Of a stretch of DNA of 64,000 nucleotides, positions 26,016 to 39,209 are shown piece after piece. The stretch comes from Chromobotia macracanthus (taxonomy: Eukaryota; Chordata; Actinopteri; Cypriniformes; Botiidae). The DNA is taken from assembly GCA_036877525.1 (NCBI GenBank), contig JAZGTH010000009.1, forward strand, positions 2,943,501 to 3,007,500. The letters run 5' to 3'. Position numbers and translations under genes: made by a program. Numbering within the stretch: position 1 is the first letter of the stretch; each line of letters starts with the position of its first letter. The notes under the pieces were generated by a model. The model saw only the letters and a list, made by a program, of their open reading frames with translations. It did not search any database and was not told the origin of the DNA.

Positions 26016-26790
26016 ATATGCAGACACTACAGTCTAAAGCAAACAGACTTTTTAGGTGGCCCAAATACCATATAGTTAGAAAATTCTTTTGTTATACAAA
26101 TTTTAACATATTTAATCGTTTATTTCTAAAATGGAAGAATTCCAGGAAGTTGTTTTTATACCTTGGGAGACTAAACGGAGTTCTCAGTTGTTTTGCATTT
26201 AATTTTCAATTTTGTCTTAGATGTCCTTCCAGACATTTCCTATAACAGACACAAATGTGATAATTGCTGACAGGCAGTAAGAGTACAGAGCTATGAGCAA
26301 AGTGAACAGCGTAACTTAGATCAGTTGATTTCTGACCTTTTCGCAAATTTCAGTTCTTAGCAAATCTGGGTACAATGTAAGACATTATTAAGCTCTCCTC
26401 TGAAACTCTACAGGAGACACTTTGGGATATCCAAAGTCTCCAGGGAAAATAAAATTTCCTTTGGCTCTTTATCTACTCTTATTGTCATCTAAGAGAAACA
26501 ACTGAGATCTCGCATTTTTTTCCCCTATGATCAGAGAAACTGCTCTATAAACTGGGAAAGGACAACAACGCAGAGAGTGTGTGCTATCCACAATAAAAAA
26601 TGGCTCATTGATTCTATTGTTTGTTTTAATTGTGTTATTTTATGTAATCATTTTCATGGATTAAATGTTTTCTTTTTATCATTTCAATAACGTTATCATT
26701 GTATTAAAAATAGCCCTACAGTGCTTTATCAATAATACACTCCAGTTACCATGCCAATAAAGCATTGTTGATCTGAACTGAATTGAGAAA
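26016..26790 (+). mobile_element. Possible degenerate non-LTR retroelement 3' region between GA tracts
   Basis: Open but broken frames read LFRWPKYHIVRKFFCYTNF (26,018-26,245), then SYEQSEQRNLDQLISDLFAN further on with stops. The right end reads CATGCCAATAAAGCATTGTT followed by GATCTGAACTGAATTGAGAAAG, a polyadenylation-like motif plus GA-rich flank of the kind seen at the 3' ends of fish LINE copies. The segment is bounded on both sides by GA-rich DNA, which recalls the (TC)n/(GA)n-targeting Tx1-clade LINEs. No reverse-transcriptase or endonuclease motif survives, so the call is tentative. Confidence 0.35.
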
Positions 26791-28119
26791 GAGAAAAAGG
26801 GAAGTGAGATCAAATAGCAGAGCTTTCATTAGCAGTTTCATCACCTGCTGTGGAACAGTAACACAAAGCCTGAATCACACTGAATCACTCTGAAACCTAT
26901 AAATAGCTGCTCTGCATTTTATTAGCCAAAACTTACTGCTGCAGTTTTTAATGCGTGAAACTGTACATTCAGCACACAGCTTTGTAATTATCAACTGTCA
27001 GTGCAAAATCTCAACATCCGACTTTGGATTTCTATTCTGCGGAGCACACTGACCCTGTGCAGCCATGGCCTCACGGAACATGCAGAAAACATGCTGCATC
27101 CTGGTCGTCATGGCAACCGGAGCATAATAAAGGAAGCTGGAGCGAGGTCAGCACAGAGTCGGGCTGTCCGCTCTTTCATCTTTCCTCTTCCTCTTTCCTC
27201 TGATCCAGCAGAGGAAGGTAACTCTGAGGTGTATATGAAGACTCATGACTGGATGTGTGTTTTAATGCTGACTAGGTCAGAACCGGTTGAATTTTGAGTC
27301 ATGGGTGAGATTTATAGCAGAGGTCCTGGATTCACATGGTCTCCAGGTGAGCACGGGGCCATTTTGGAGCCATGAGATATAAAATAAGGGTAAGCTGACA
27401 AAATTCACTTCTAAGTTTCTCTTCTAAATGAATTATTCAGACCAATTTATGAAACGGATTCATTAAAAAACTTTCTAAAAAATATGACTGTGTCAAGATT
27501 TACTATGAACATGAGAGCTATATGGAGACTTTTCCATAACATTTAAGATTTCATTAAAGGTGATGCTGACTTAGCAACTGAAGTAACATACGTCCTTTTA
27601 TCAAAACCCTGCCCATCAAATACAGGCACACACACAGATGCTTAAAGACTGTTGTAATCAGAGATCAGAGCGGATGAGCAGCAGTGTGTCATCTCAATGT
27701 CACGCACGCACAAAAGCAAACCTGATCAGCTTTATACTGACCTCGTGTAAGTGCTATGACGTTAACAACAGCAGCAAAACAGTTCTCTCATGACAAACAC
27801 TCTCAGCTTCCAGTGTACCACTAATGGTCTGCCCTATAAACATGCAAAATGATTGCCAGACAGAGAGCCCCTCAAAACATTCTGATTGGCTCAACAAAGA
27901 ATTGTTGAGATATTTTCGGACACCTATTTTATTTGTAGATTTTCTGTTTGCTGTTCTTTGAAAAAAATCACTGTCATTTTCTAAAAAGCACCTCTCATTT
28001 CCCACACAGGGAAAACACAAAAACACATCTTAAAATTTCGGATAGCTCCGGGAACCAGCCATCAATCAGGAATGATTTATTATCTGTAATGGGAACAAAT
28101 TTGCAGTTTTCCAAAACAA
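26791..28119. other. Gene-free DNA
   Basis: No gene recognised. Open frames of 90-98 codons at 27,001-27,297 and 27,754-28,026 have no family resemblance. Confidence 0.35.
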
Positions 28120-28265
28120 CCACCCAGCTATCAGGGAAACTTCTCGGAGCGTTGTACAACATTCTTCAAAAAGTTGAACATCAAAGTTATCAAAAATGTT
28201 TTTGCAGTGGGAACTACCAGTAAACAATTTTTGGTTTCTAAAACGTTCTGGGAACTAACAACGAT
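28120..28265 (-). mobile_element. Interspersed repeat family B, minus orientation
   Basis: CACCCAGCTATCAGGGAAAC, GTACAACATTCTTCAAAAAG and GGGAACTAACAACG resemble the reverse complement of the family B right end and body. It is more diverged than the other copies. Confidence 0.5.
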
Positions 28266-29419
28266 TATTCACAGACCTTAAAATCTAATGTTTCCAGTTA
28301 CCCTAACCTCTTCTGATGCAGAGGAGAAAACCGGTTTGCATATACACATCTGCTTGTCCTCTGAATAAGAATTAACCTTCTCATCTAATAGCTCAAGAGA
28401 AACTTCACAATCAAGTCAATGATGCACCACTGCAGTTATATACATTTAATACCTCAGAGAGATGAACCTGAGAGAGGAAAGTCAGGCCACCTAGAGCCCT
28501 AGGCAAGATAAGACTTAACCAATGGGAATAAACAAGCAGTAGTTCTTTACATACAAGTTCAAGTTCAAATCCTCATCTAACTTTTTAAAGCCAAACTGCA
28601 AATGAACTTAACAGCCAGTGCTTACTCTGCTATTTTATTAAATGGAAAAGGAGAACTCAGGCGTTGGATGGATATGATGCCTGAGGTTTACTTGAGGTGA
28701 GAGCACACATCCTGGATTGTATGTGGCACTCAGAGGAGCAGTGAAAATGAGAAAACAGTGGGTGTGGAGTGGAGAGGGTCTCCGTCCCATCAGTGGCTGG
28801 TCACCCCGCATTGATTTCATTAATGAATACAGGCAAAGAACAAAAGAGAAGCGGCTTAGATGCAAAGATCAATGTTTTGAGATGGGAGAAAAAGAGATAA
28901 GATGAGAAAGAAAGAGAGAATAAGATTGATATCACAGTGGTGGCAGCTCAGTTGAGCAGATTTCTGAGGTCGACGCAGTTCACACAAATTCATAAAGCCA
29001 ATATCAAAGCAATAGCTGGAGGAGCTTCTGAGGGGAGAGATCATAAGATCACAGAAGCTAAAAGTGAAATGATAAATGTAATCATTGTTATGGCAACTTG
29101 AACAGAACACCAACATGTATGTGTGAGTCAGTAAAGCTCGGTGTGATTCAGTTTCCTGCTAAAAATAATCATTTCCTGAGTCTCTCATGGTGCTGTCTTC
29201 AGAAGCTAATATTTCATACAGTAGCTATCTAAAACCTCCAGATGAGTTCTGTGCTTGTGTTAGATTACTATTCAGAAACATGGTAAAAAAATGCAAATGC
29301 TATCAAAGAGACACATGAAAAAAACAACAGAGTGACTTCCACACACTCAATCTGTGTTTTAGGAATGTTCAAAGCATCCGTTTTGTTTTAGACGTTGTAT
29401 TAACATTATTGCTTGGTTA
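28266..29419. other. Gene-free DNA
   Basis: No gene recognised. Confidence 0.35.
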
Positions 29420-29612
29420 TAAGTAGTTTTCTAAACATTTTTTTAATTCTATAACGTTTTTAAAACATTTCACTAACCAATTCATAGCATTCTTGATATA
29501 TGATGCGTTAGAAAAACATTCTACTAACTTTACTGCAAGAATGTTTTGAATAACTTTGAGAAAACCTTTGGGGAACATTAGCCAACGTTCTGAGGACTTC
29601 CCCTGTTAGCTA
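29420..29612 (+). mobile_element. Interspersed repeat family B, plus orientation, best-preserved copy
   Basis: CTATAACGTTTTTAAAACAT, TCTTGATATATGATGCGTTA, TTCTACTAACTTTACTGCAA, GGGGAACATTAGCCAACGTT and CCCCTGTTAGCTAGGA are in order and shared with the copies at 20,108 and 24,990. There is no open reading frame, so the element is non-autonomous. Confidence 0.75.
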
Positions 29613-31084
29613 GGAAGGCTCTGGATAATTAAGACCTCGACCTGTTCCCCTGGCAAATTGATTTGCCTTTGTTTTAACTACCCAATTAATATAGCATCTC
29701 AAAACACTGGCTCTCAGATATTGTTTTTATTATATTTCCTGACACCTATAATGTCACCATCCTCCTCTGATAGCTTTTAAAAGCCACAGCGTTCAGTTCT
29801 GAACATTAGAGAGAGTTTATTGAGCAGCCCTCTCCACTACTGAAATTTGAGCCCAAAGATAAATGACTTTCAATTACTAGTCTCACTTACTATGGTAACT
29901 AGTATATTATTTATTTGACATGTAGCAGTGAGTGAATATTATGACACGTGTGTACAATATATATTCTAGAACATAGCTAAAACGTTGTAGTTCAGAAACT
30001 GTAATGAGAACTTAAAACCTTGACTTGAGAGGACCTGTTTTGGCATTTCTCTCTTACACTGCTGTCCAAAGCTCTAATGTAGGTTTTGTCTGAGATCCAC
30101 ATCTTAAAGAAGTCATATCACAGAGAAATCAAACTGTCCTTGATTTTTTAAGAACAGTAAACGCTCACCTATGAAGAGGGTGTTCGCAAAGTCTTAAAGA
30201 CACATCAGCAAGAATCAGCCTGTGTAATTGAATGAGTTAAATGAGAGTCAAAAAATATAAATTAAGAACTTAATTTTAGCTGTCAACCTTCTGTCAGTGG
30301 GTGCAGAGCTCATTTTCCTCGAAACCTTCTGATCATGCTCAGTAACTTCCACTCATCAGTACCATTATGTCACAGTCAGACACAGAGGACTGAGGGAGGA
30401 AAACAAGGAGAGTGCAGATAAAGCATTAAACATGAATCATCGGCTGATCAGCCAAACGCAATCAAATATGTCTCCATTAGAGTTTCAGAAGAGATCTCAA
30501 CAATGTCTCAAATAGAGCTCACATCTGCCAAGTCTGCAATCATTTCTATTTTTATTTCTCATAAGCAGTTTTAGGAGAAACATCTGAGACAAAGTTTATA
30601 CTTAAATGAAACTCAATGAGACTCTGAAAATATATTTTTTTTCTGTGGGTTAGCACAAAATACTAATGCACATGAAATACATACCAGCTGTGTTCTTTTG
30701 TAAAGTACCAATAATCAGAACAATTTGCAGAACTGAAAGCAATTTGCTAAAAATATTATGAATCACTGAGGGAGCCAGCACACTTATTAATCTAGCAAGT
30801 CAGTAAAGACTGATCAAGCCCTGCGATCTCTCTGGATAATCTTTCATATGTTTAATTAATCATTCATGTTAAGTGTTTAGTGAGGGGCTTCTTTGTGCTG
30901 CAGCTCTTTGTTATAATACCTCTCGTCCCCGGGGCCCACCTGACACCCTTCACCATAGCATGACACACAAACACTTACACACAGCATCACTCAGCACTTT
31001 ATGACAGGGCATATACTGTACTCTACTGGAACCATCATATCATGGAGACTCTGTCATAATCCATTGCTCCTAGTTTCAAAATGT
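29613..31084. other. Gene-free DNA
   Basis: No gene or repeat recognised. Confidence 0.35.
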
Positions 31085-31190
31085 GTTAAAGCGCAAACCG
31101 CAACTTTTTTGGTTATAAATAAACAATAAACAGTTGCTGAGCAAGTACACAACAGATTACAACGGTATACAGTATCCCGAATCACAACAG
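31085..31190 (-). mobile_element. Family A inverted-repeat element, terminal fragment
   Basis: GTTAAAGCGCAAACCGCAAC followed by TTTTTTGGTTATAAATAAAC is the reverse complement of the right end of the 32,881 copy. It then runs into CAGATTACAACGG-type sequence with internal divergence. Confidence 0.6.
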
Positions 31191-32880
31191 TAATTGAAAT
31201 TACACTTTCAGAAAGTGTCAGATTGACTTCAACATGCGTATATAAAATAATAAAAGTGTATATAATAAAAGTGCGATGGGATCAGGCAAATCAGATTTCC
31301 ACACATATCTGAAGTCTACCCACCACAAATAATCATTACAGATCATTTTCTCAAAAGATAAAATGAAACATAACAGAGAACTTTTTTCAATGAACAGACA
31401 GGAATTAAGATAATTCCCTAACTCTCTCACTCTATATCACCAAGTTTTTAATTTATCTTCACAGTACGACATTTTAATTTGACAACACCCTTGCTCACAA
31501 GCTTTTAAAATCTCAGACATGAGTCTGCCAGCCAGACCAGACCAACAGAGACGCAGTTCCATGTCAGTATGGACCACTTATATGAAGACAGGAAGGTTAA
31601 CGAGTTTAAAGATGAGCAACATTTCTGTGTGAATAGCTAATCGATGCATGCTTTCACGAGCATTACTTTCCTGCCCTCACTGAATTGCACTTTCTCTCAC
31701 AGCAAATGAGCAAAGAGCCCATCTGAAGCCTCACACACATGCACAAACGCACACACAGTTCCTGGCCACGCATTTTCATATGAGCTATCCATTCTCCTTT
31801 GTGAACTATTAAATATGCCTGTAAATTAGCACTAATGGGACTGTGAATGTAGACTTGGCTCTGCTTGTCAGGGTAATGCATGCACAGAGGACAGACGGTG
31901 ACCTCTGTCTCAGGACTCAGGGCTGGTGAGATGGAGTTTTGACGCAGGTATTGGATACAAAAGCCACACAAAGCCATAAGCACAGCTCGACTAGCAGTAT
32001 ATATCACACAATCTCCCTCAGTGGAGAATTTCCAAACTGAGAAGAAGAAAATGTTTTCAACTCTGCAATTCACTAGTGCAAATTGAATTTATGTTTACAT
32101 AACCATAAGATATAGAACATACATAGAAGCAGAACTTTTACCTTACACTATCAGAAAAAACAAACTAAAATTACACTAATTTGTTTAGCTTTATATTAAT
32201 ATATAACGCATATTAACATATTACACATTAACATAAAAGCAAGTTAAGCCAGAGACACATTATTACAAAAACATTGTATATTGCTTTAAAAATAACAACA
32301 AAATAATATAGTAAATATATTACTGCATAAGTTTCTATAGATTTATATTACAATAAACATATTATTTTCAGTCACCCTCTTTTCAAACTCTCGGTAAACA
32401 GCACAGGTGTAATACAGGCTGCCGGTACGAAATGTATCTTTAATTTAACCGAGTTGAGTGCTTGACTGAGGAGCTCTTACAAAGCATCACTTCAATTCAT
32501 GTTAATTTGTACACGACCGTAAGTGGTGATTTTCACACAGCTGCAAACATGATAGGTGGTCACATCGATAGAACAGTCAGCCAATCACAGCAAAGCAGAG
32601 GCAATGACTTCAGAGGCCTCTTGAGACAGAACATTTCCCCTGCTCAACAAGACGTGACCGACCGACCTGCCCATCTATTCCACTGCACGCAGCTAATGCG
32701 CAGCACATCTGAGACGATTCAGTCCAAACAGGAGGAAGCTGTTTGTACACGACTATTGCAACAGTCCTCAGCAAACAATCTTCAGTCCTGTAGCTTTATA
32801 AAATGGAAGCCATCTGTAGCAAATATCATATCTGGTATTTGGAGCAACTGTCATGTGACTCTAGCATGACAATTTTCCCG
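31191..32880. other. Gene-free DNA
   Basis: No gene recognised. A 135-codon open frame (plus, 32,462-32,869) and a 136-codon one (minus, 32,073-31,663) show no recognisable domain or splice context. Confidence 0.35.
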
Positions 32881-33157
32881 TTAAAGCCGCAATCCGTAAC
32901 GTTCACCTCTGCCATTTCGGTTTGAAATGAGAAATTGCAGGTTATTTTATGTCCTTTTTTTACGTATGTTAAAGTCAAATGAAGTCAAAATGACATTTCC
33001 CTGAAAATTGGACCCAACTTCTCAAATGATAAACCATTATTATTAACTTACTGTCGCAAATTCGGGTAAAGTAACAAGACCGTTTTGAACACTGATCTGC
33101 TATATACTTAAATACTTGTTCATTTATAACCAAAGAAGTTACGGATTGCGGCTTTAA
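32881..33157 (+). mobile_element. Complete family A element with terminal inverted repeats flanked by TTAA
   Basis: The left end TTAAAGCCGCAATCCGTAAC and right end GTTACGGATTGCGGCTTTAA are perfect 20-bp inverted repeats, with about 235 bp between them. The outermost four bases on each side are TTAA, so the element is either TTAA-flanked (269 bp between the TTAAs) or flanked by TA. There is no coding capacity, so it must have been moved in trans. The TTAA would suit a piggyBac-type target site, but the terminus does not start with the usual CC; a TA target (Tc1/mariner type) fits equally well. Confidence 0.88.
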
Positions 33158-33250
33158 TCACATCAAATCTGCAAGGTCTTGTCCACATGATTTCCATTGT
33201 TGATATGGGGTTTTCTTGAGGTTTATTGAATTAACGGCTTTTTTTCATGC

Positions 33251-33405
33251 TTTATTACATTTTATAATTTGGCAGACACTTTTATCCTAATTGACTTATA
33301 AAGCATTCATGATACACACTTTATTATTATGCATGATTGTTGGGAACACATGACCTATAGACTTTGCTATAATCTGCTGCTCTAACAACTAAGCTATAGA
33401 AAAAC
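33251..33405 (-). mobile_element. tRNA-derived SINE (HAmo-like), heavily diverged, minus strand
   Basis: Read on the minus strand, the tail AAGTCAATTAGGATAAAAGT plus GTCTGCCAAATTATAAAATG is recognisable, and the head is present as TAGCTTAGTTGTTAGAGCAG. The B box is largely lost. Order and length fit a full-length old copy. Confidence 0.68.
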
Positions 33406-34463
33406 TTCTTTTCACAGCTGTGTAAACCACCAGTTCTCCTGCCATTTCTGTGTGGAACATATGTATGGGTGGACACTCTTTAAAACCAAAAATGTCCCTG
33501 ATGCCAGTCTGCCTCCAAATTGTATTAAACCAACAAAGATGTCTTTAACCTTTAGCCACTGCACAAGCTACCTCATATGACTGTCAGCTAACAAAAACAG
33601 GCCTTTGTGATTAGTTTAATCAATTATTGTGCACTTAAAATCCAGTCATTAATAATAAGCAGCAATAGCATATTACTATAATATAATGTTCAAAAAGCCA
33701 GTGTTGCAAATAAACATTGTGATTTACTCTTTATATTGTTATTATTCAAGTCATTCTACCCCATACAACAAAGTGCAATGTGAATAATTGACTTCCAACA
33801 GTGTATTAAGCTGACACTGTCTGTGACCTTAACAAAACAACAGATTATCACAATCATCTGGCAATTACATTATCAACCAAAATGTCCTGATTATGACAGT
33901 CAAGACACTCAGATGAAAATCAAGCAAAATAAACAAACAAGCGTCACCATGAAAGGTACATACTGTTGCCCCGGCTTGTGGGACATCTAGTTAAGCATGA
34001 AACCAATCAGGCAAGAAACTGAGCAAAAACACAGTGAATAACGCTGCCGCACATTCAGCGTGTTAGCTGAGAACATGATGTGCTGCTTCCCTCGAGACTG
34101 TGCGTCTCTGATCCCCACACACTTCACCTTTTCATCTGCCACCCTGGAGATTAAATAAGGAAAGTCTGTAATGTGTAGATGTAAATGCATAAGGGCATTA
34201 GAAGAACCCCAATAAAAAAACCTCGTGATCACCAGGTTTCGGTCCAGCATTGATAAATGAGATCACTGGGCTTCACAAACCACTTCCTGTTTTTAAAACA
34301 CAACTCGCCTTGCAAATGACTCTGCAACCACAGAACACAAGGCAGTCTTCACATTCACTTTAGAGGACCACAGGCAATTTGAAAGCAAAGAACAATGTAA
34401 ATGCTCATGAAAAATAAATACAGGAAAACATATATTTTGGAAATAGGCTTGTGATTAATACAT
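33406..34463. other. Gene-free DNA
   Basis: No gene recognised. Confidence 0.35.
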
Positions 34464-34740
34464 TTAAAGCTGCAATCTGTAACTTTTGCTTCTCTACTGC
34501 CATCTCTGTTTGAAACATGAAAATTGAATGAAATTGCAGGTTACTTATGGAGTTGTTTTCTTAACATGGATGACAAGTTTAAATTCTAACAACTGCTGTA
34601 ATAACAAGCTACAAACGCTGCATCATTTACAACACCCGGACATGTGATACAGCCGCCGGATCTTCTTTCTGTTTACAGACAGACATTTCCAAAAAATCCA
34701 ACCAGACAGCTCAGATAACTCACCATGATTTTTGCTCATT
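34464..34740 (+). mobile_element. Family A element, right end missing
   Basis: Starts TTAAAGCTGCAATCTGTAAC, then CTCTACTGCCATCTCTGTTT, GGATGACAAGTTTAAATTC, ACAAACGCTGCATCATTTAC and GCCGCCGGATCTTCTTTCTG, in family order. The right terminal repeat is not found, so the copy is truncated. Confidence 0.78.
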
Positions 34741-36269
34741 TTTTGCTTTGAATTCTATTGCATTGTTTTTCATCTTTGTGCGATATGGGTCAATATTTAT
34801 GCAATATTTATGGGTTAATATTACTTTGTGACAGAGCTGAATATATCACCAAACAGCCGAAGGTGATTTACTGTATCCAACAAGTTCAGGGACATTTTGC
34901 TGAAATGCAAATTGCCGGTTAAAGAATCAAGCCTAGTGAAACAATGTTAACCACATCACCCCTGTTCAGACAAACTCTAGTGTGCGCTGATGATTCGGAG
35001 CAGAAGTTTGCATTAGCTGCTTTAATGGGCAGTAGCTCATTATTTATAACAAAAGTGGCTCTTAGCAGCCTCGTAAGTGTCTGATTATGCATGTGAGAAG
35101 TCTGATAAACCATTTGAGTTGCTGATCTCTCATGCTTGGCGTGGTAATTAGTCCCTAATGTGTGCTTAAAGACTTCCTTTTCACAAAGGTTGTATCTGTG
35201 GTGATTAGAGCTCTAGTAGTAATTAGGGTTTTCTGCAGGGACATACGTTTCCAGAGAAGCAATGAATCGCATACAAAAATCGTAAAAATTATTTTTTGAA
35301 TATTCACGCGTGACATGATTAATGTCTCTTAATATACAGTCATTAAATGTAAACCTTCACGTTTGTGCCCGTGACATCCCTCAGATATTAAACAAATTCA
35401 TCTTTGCCACTGTCAGCTGATTTCAGACGTTCTTTGTGGTTCTTTTCAGACGTTCTGAGCAGTAAGTATGAAAACAGGTGTGCTTATGAAAAAAATGTAA
35501 AATAATATTCAATTAAGTTATTGAGGACAAAGCTATTTGACAAGAACAACGTGTGCAAGTTTGACATATGAAAGCAATAAAGCATACTTTGCATGGCCGG
35601 TTACCTTATGGGCTATATGAGGGACACTGGAAGTTTTCCAATGTCTTTCCATATTGGATGTCCTTGCATGCACCCTCCCTACTCCAAAAATACAGATTGA
35701 GGCTTCTCTTTAAAGCAGTGGTTATCCTCTAGATCATACAGATCCTGGAGGGATCAAGCTTTCATGTTTAACGCACCTAATCTGGGATGACTCTATTTAT
35801 ACCCGTAATCCTTTGCAAACTCCCCTCCAGTACATCTGCTGTTTGGGCAATGGGAAATGAGATATTGTGATGGCATTGTCTGGACCTCCTGCATGCCTTC
35901 ACACATTGGGCTGGGAGTCACAATCCTAACACAGTCCTCATTTGTTGAGTTATTTAAATGTGTAAACGCAATCCCTCATGCCCAGGCTCCGTTTCAGAAA
36001 ACACACACTTTTACACAAGTACAAACAGCTATAAAGCATCAACACATAAATTTCACATCCTAAACGTTGAGACCATGTGCTTCTTTTTAAAGTGAGTTTC
36101 TTTAAATCACAGAATCACGTTTCTGTAGAAAGAGGAGCAACTTCAAATGCCAGTGCGTTGTAGAGGAAAGCCAGGAATATTTTAAAACCCATGAGGTTCC
36201 CTGTGCTCCCCAACTGCATAGATTTCAGCCATGTTCCCATTCAGCTGACTGAACTGATGGGTGGAACCT

Positions 36270-36271
<2 letters not shown>
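34741..36271. other. Gene-free DNA
   Basis: No gene recognised; open frames up to 68 codons have no family resemblance. Confidence 0.35.

Positions 36272-36327
<56 letters not shown>
36272..36327. repeat. (GA)n microsatellite
   Basis: About 56 bp of perfect AG dinucleotide, followed by a degenerate GA-rich flank to about 36,375. Confidence 0.97.
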
Positions 36328-36334
<7 letters not shown>

Positions 36335-37089
36335 GAGAGAGACCGAACAATGAAAAGAAGAGAAAAAGAGAGAGGACACAGTGGATTTGAGGACAGAATA
36401 AAAGACAGAATGAAAGCTGCGGGTGGCAAAAGCAGCTATTGTGTATTTATCCGAATGAGAGATCACAAACACTGCCTTTTCTTCCTTGAGATAATTTGGA
36501 GTACACCAAGGTGACAGAACATTAATCGTAACTCAAAGCACTTCTACACACAATGAGTTGAATGCGCAAAACCAGACCCTGTTAAGCGCACAAAATACTG
36601 TTTGAAAAAATAAAAAATAAAGAGCCTTTATTCAGTGGCAAATCCTATTTGTAGGTGGCAAATGCCACTTTGCATTAGCATCATGTAGCATTTATTGCCC
36701 CCTGCAGTCTTAAAAAAACACTGCAGAATACAAGACAGTTGTTCTGAATAAAGGTTTGAATGGTACAATGACTTTCTAAGTTCACATTATTATCAATGAA
36801 ACTGTGATTTGATGTTTGAAAGCTGCCAAGAGACAAAAACAAGATCCTGCTTTGTTTTCTGACAAGTCAGATACAGTAAAAGGCCAAACCATAAAATCTC
36901 ACGAATGCCTTTCGTAAGTAACAATGTAAGAAAGTACATCAAGTCATCTGCAATTTAATGTTTCAAATTCAAACAGATTTTATTTCAGTAGCTTGTGCTG
37001 ACACCTAGTGGTCATCTAATGTTATTTCATAGATGCTCTGGAGCAGGTCATGTCAGTATACACGAGAGGATGAAATAAAGTAAGACTTT
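36328..37089. other. Gene-free DNA left of the ormdl3 3' end
   Basis: No gene recognised. A plus-strand AATAAA lies at about 37,074, close to the possible minus-strand polyadenylation signal at 37,111-37,106, but no plus-strand gene is seen to use it. Confidence 0.3.
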
Positions 37090-38870
37090 TCCTGTCAGAT
37101 TCACTTTTATTTCTAACAGTATTAAACGAAACAATTTTTATACGTGCTTATAAACATCAGCATGAGAAATCATATATCATATATCACTGCTAGTACAAAT
37201 CAAACCTGCAGTTCAGCGGGACAGTCAGTATGTACACACAGCAGTAAGACAGTCACACTGTAATCAGACAGACAGCTGTCTCAATGTCCAGGTCAGCAAC
37301 TTCTAGTCCTATTACATAATGTTCCGCTACATTTAGAAGTTCTTTCATCCATGTCTAGAAAAATAGTTTCTCTACGTAAATAAAAAAAATCCCAGACATG
37401 CTGAATAGTCTGCTTGATAAAATAGTTACAACCTAAACACTGAATTTAAATGCTTGTATTGGTCCTGTGGCCCACAGCCCTTATAATATAAATAAGTTTA
37501 AAAACTGCAAAAACTGCTTAAATTCGGTCAGTTTTACGGAGTATGTGCTTTGATTTGCTCAACAAACGGCTTATAATGCAAAAGACTGTGTTGAAAACTA
37601 GGTTTACAGGCCATTACAGGCCAGCACTACAAAACTAACCTCAGCACTGAAGCTGTATTTGCAGGTAGCATAAACACTGCTTGTAACCTATTATGTAATA
37701 TGGGTGCCAAAATAAATGTGCTGCATTTTGCTGGCAGTGTGAAACAGGCCTAACAAGTGTAACAAACAATACTGATACTGCGGCATATGATGTTGTAAAA
37801 GAGCAGGCACCATGATGCTAGAGGAGATCAGGGAAACCGCATTCAGGAGGAAGGAAATCTGCTCACAGAGGGAAGGTGAGGAGAGCCACGTCAACAGGCA
37901 GACTGACCGCTTACACAGGCAGCAGCTAGTAATGGAGATGACTGACTGACACATGAGGCCTCACTCTCACTGATTCTGGCTGACTTTCACCCAGTCAATG
38001 TTTAAAAAGTTGCTGGCTTTGGGTAACAGTGCAGAGAACGTGACCTCGGCTCACGTTGCACGAGGTGCAATGCTGGTGATGAAAGGGTTCAGTCACTTTT
38101 TTATCTGTGCAACTGGAAATCAAATTGGGTGCTTATTCAGACCAAAGGGGCACACAACAAGCTGACTACAAATACAACATTCAAACAAATATATGTATTC
38201 TTATACTGTATTATACTGAATGGATTTTTGTACACTGAGTTGTACTGTAATTGTATGGGGCAAATAAGGTGTTGAAATTACTAGCAGACTGAACAATATC
38301 AGACTGAATTTAACAGACTGAACAATCAGGTTTCTATTATTGTAATAACTGCAACAATTATTACAAATACTAAAGTCAACAATAAACACATCTGTCATGA
38401 AGTGAATACAGATAGAAATGAATGATTTAAAAAAGAAAACTAGTGGAGAAACAGTTTGTGCTAAAGTATAGGACTTGGATTCAATTGATTTGCTAAGCTA
38501 TGTGTTGCTCGACATACCGTACGTGAAACCAGTAATTCTACGTACAATATGATCACGTACAGACTGAAAACCACACCTTCAAAGACAGACAGCAACAAAA
38601 CAAACGTCACACTCAGAACGTGTCCTGCATAACTGGGACCACCAATATAACATAAATTGCTACAGTAATAAAATGCTACATGTAATCATAAAGGCAAGAA
38701 ACCTTCCTCATAATATCCAATATCTACCAAAATACAATTTCTGCTAGAGAAACGAGGGCAAATATAGATTATCAGAAATCTTCTCACATCACAATCACAG
38801 GGACTGTTCGTCCACTTCATATTGCAAATGAACATTTTCAGATCTGACATCAGTCCACAGTGATGCAGAT

Positions 38871-38909
38871 AGTAAATGATAGTGAACGATAGTGAACGAT
38901 AGTGAACGT
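38871..38909. repeat. Short tandem repeat, 10-bp unit
   Basis: Four tandem copies of a GATAGTGAAC/AATGATAGTGAACG-type unit. Confidence 0.8.
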
Positions 38910-39209
38910 GCTAATTGGCCGTAAACATTAAAGCGCTCAGTTGTCTCATCATTCACATTGTGTTGATGCTTCACAGAATGATTCTGTACCTCAGTACATT
39001 GTAAGAATGTTAATGTTCACAATGGGAAGTGCAGTACCAGATCTGAATTTAGATTACAGTTTAAGAAAGTTCACACACTGAGGAGCTGCAGAAATATAAG
39101 AACATCAACCAATCAAATTCCTTGTGCTGTCCCTTTAAAGTACCTCAAGCTAATGTGGAAGACCTTTTGTTCACATGCATCTAACCAACTCATTTTGGTG
39201 CTTGACACT

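Noticed and set aside
32462..32869. 135-codon plus-strand frame
   Set aside because: No motif or splice context recognised, and it ends immediately beside a transposable element.
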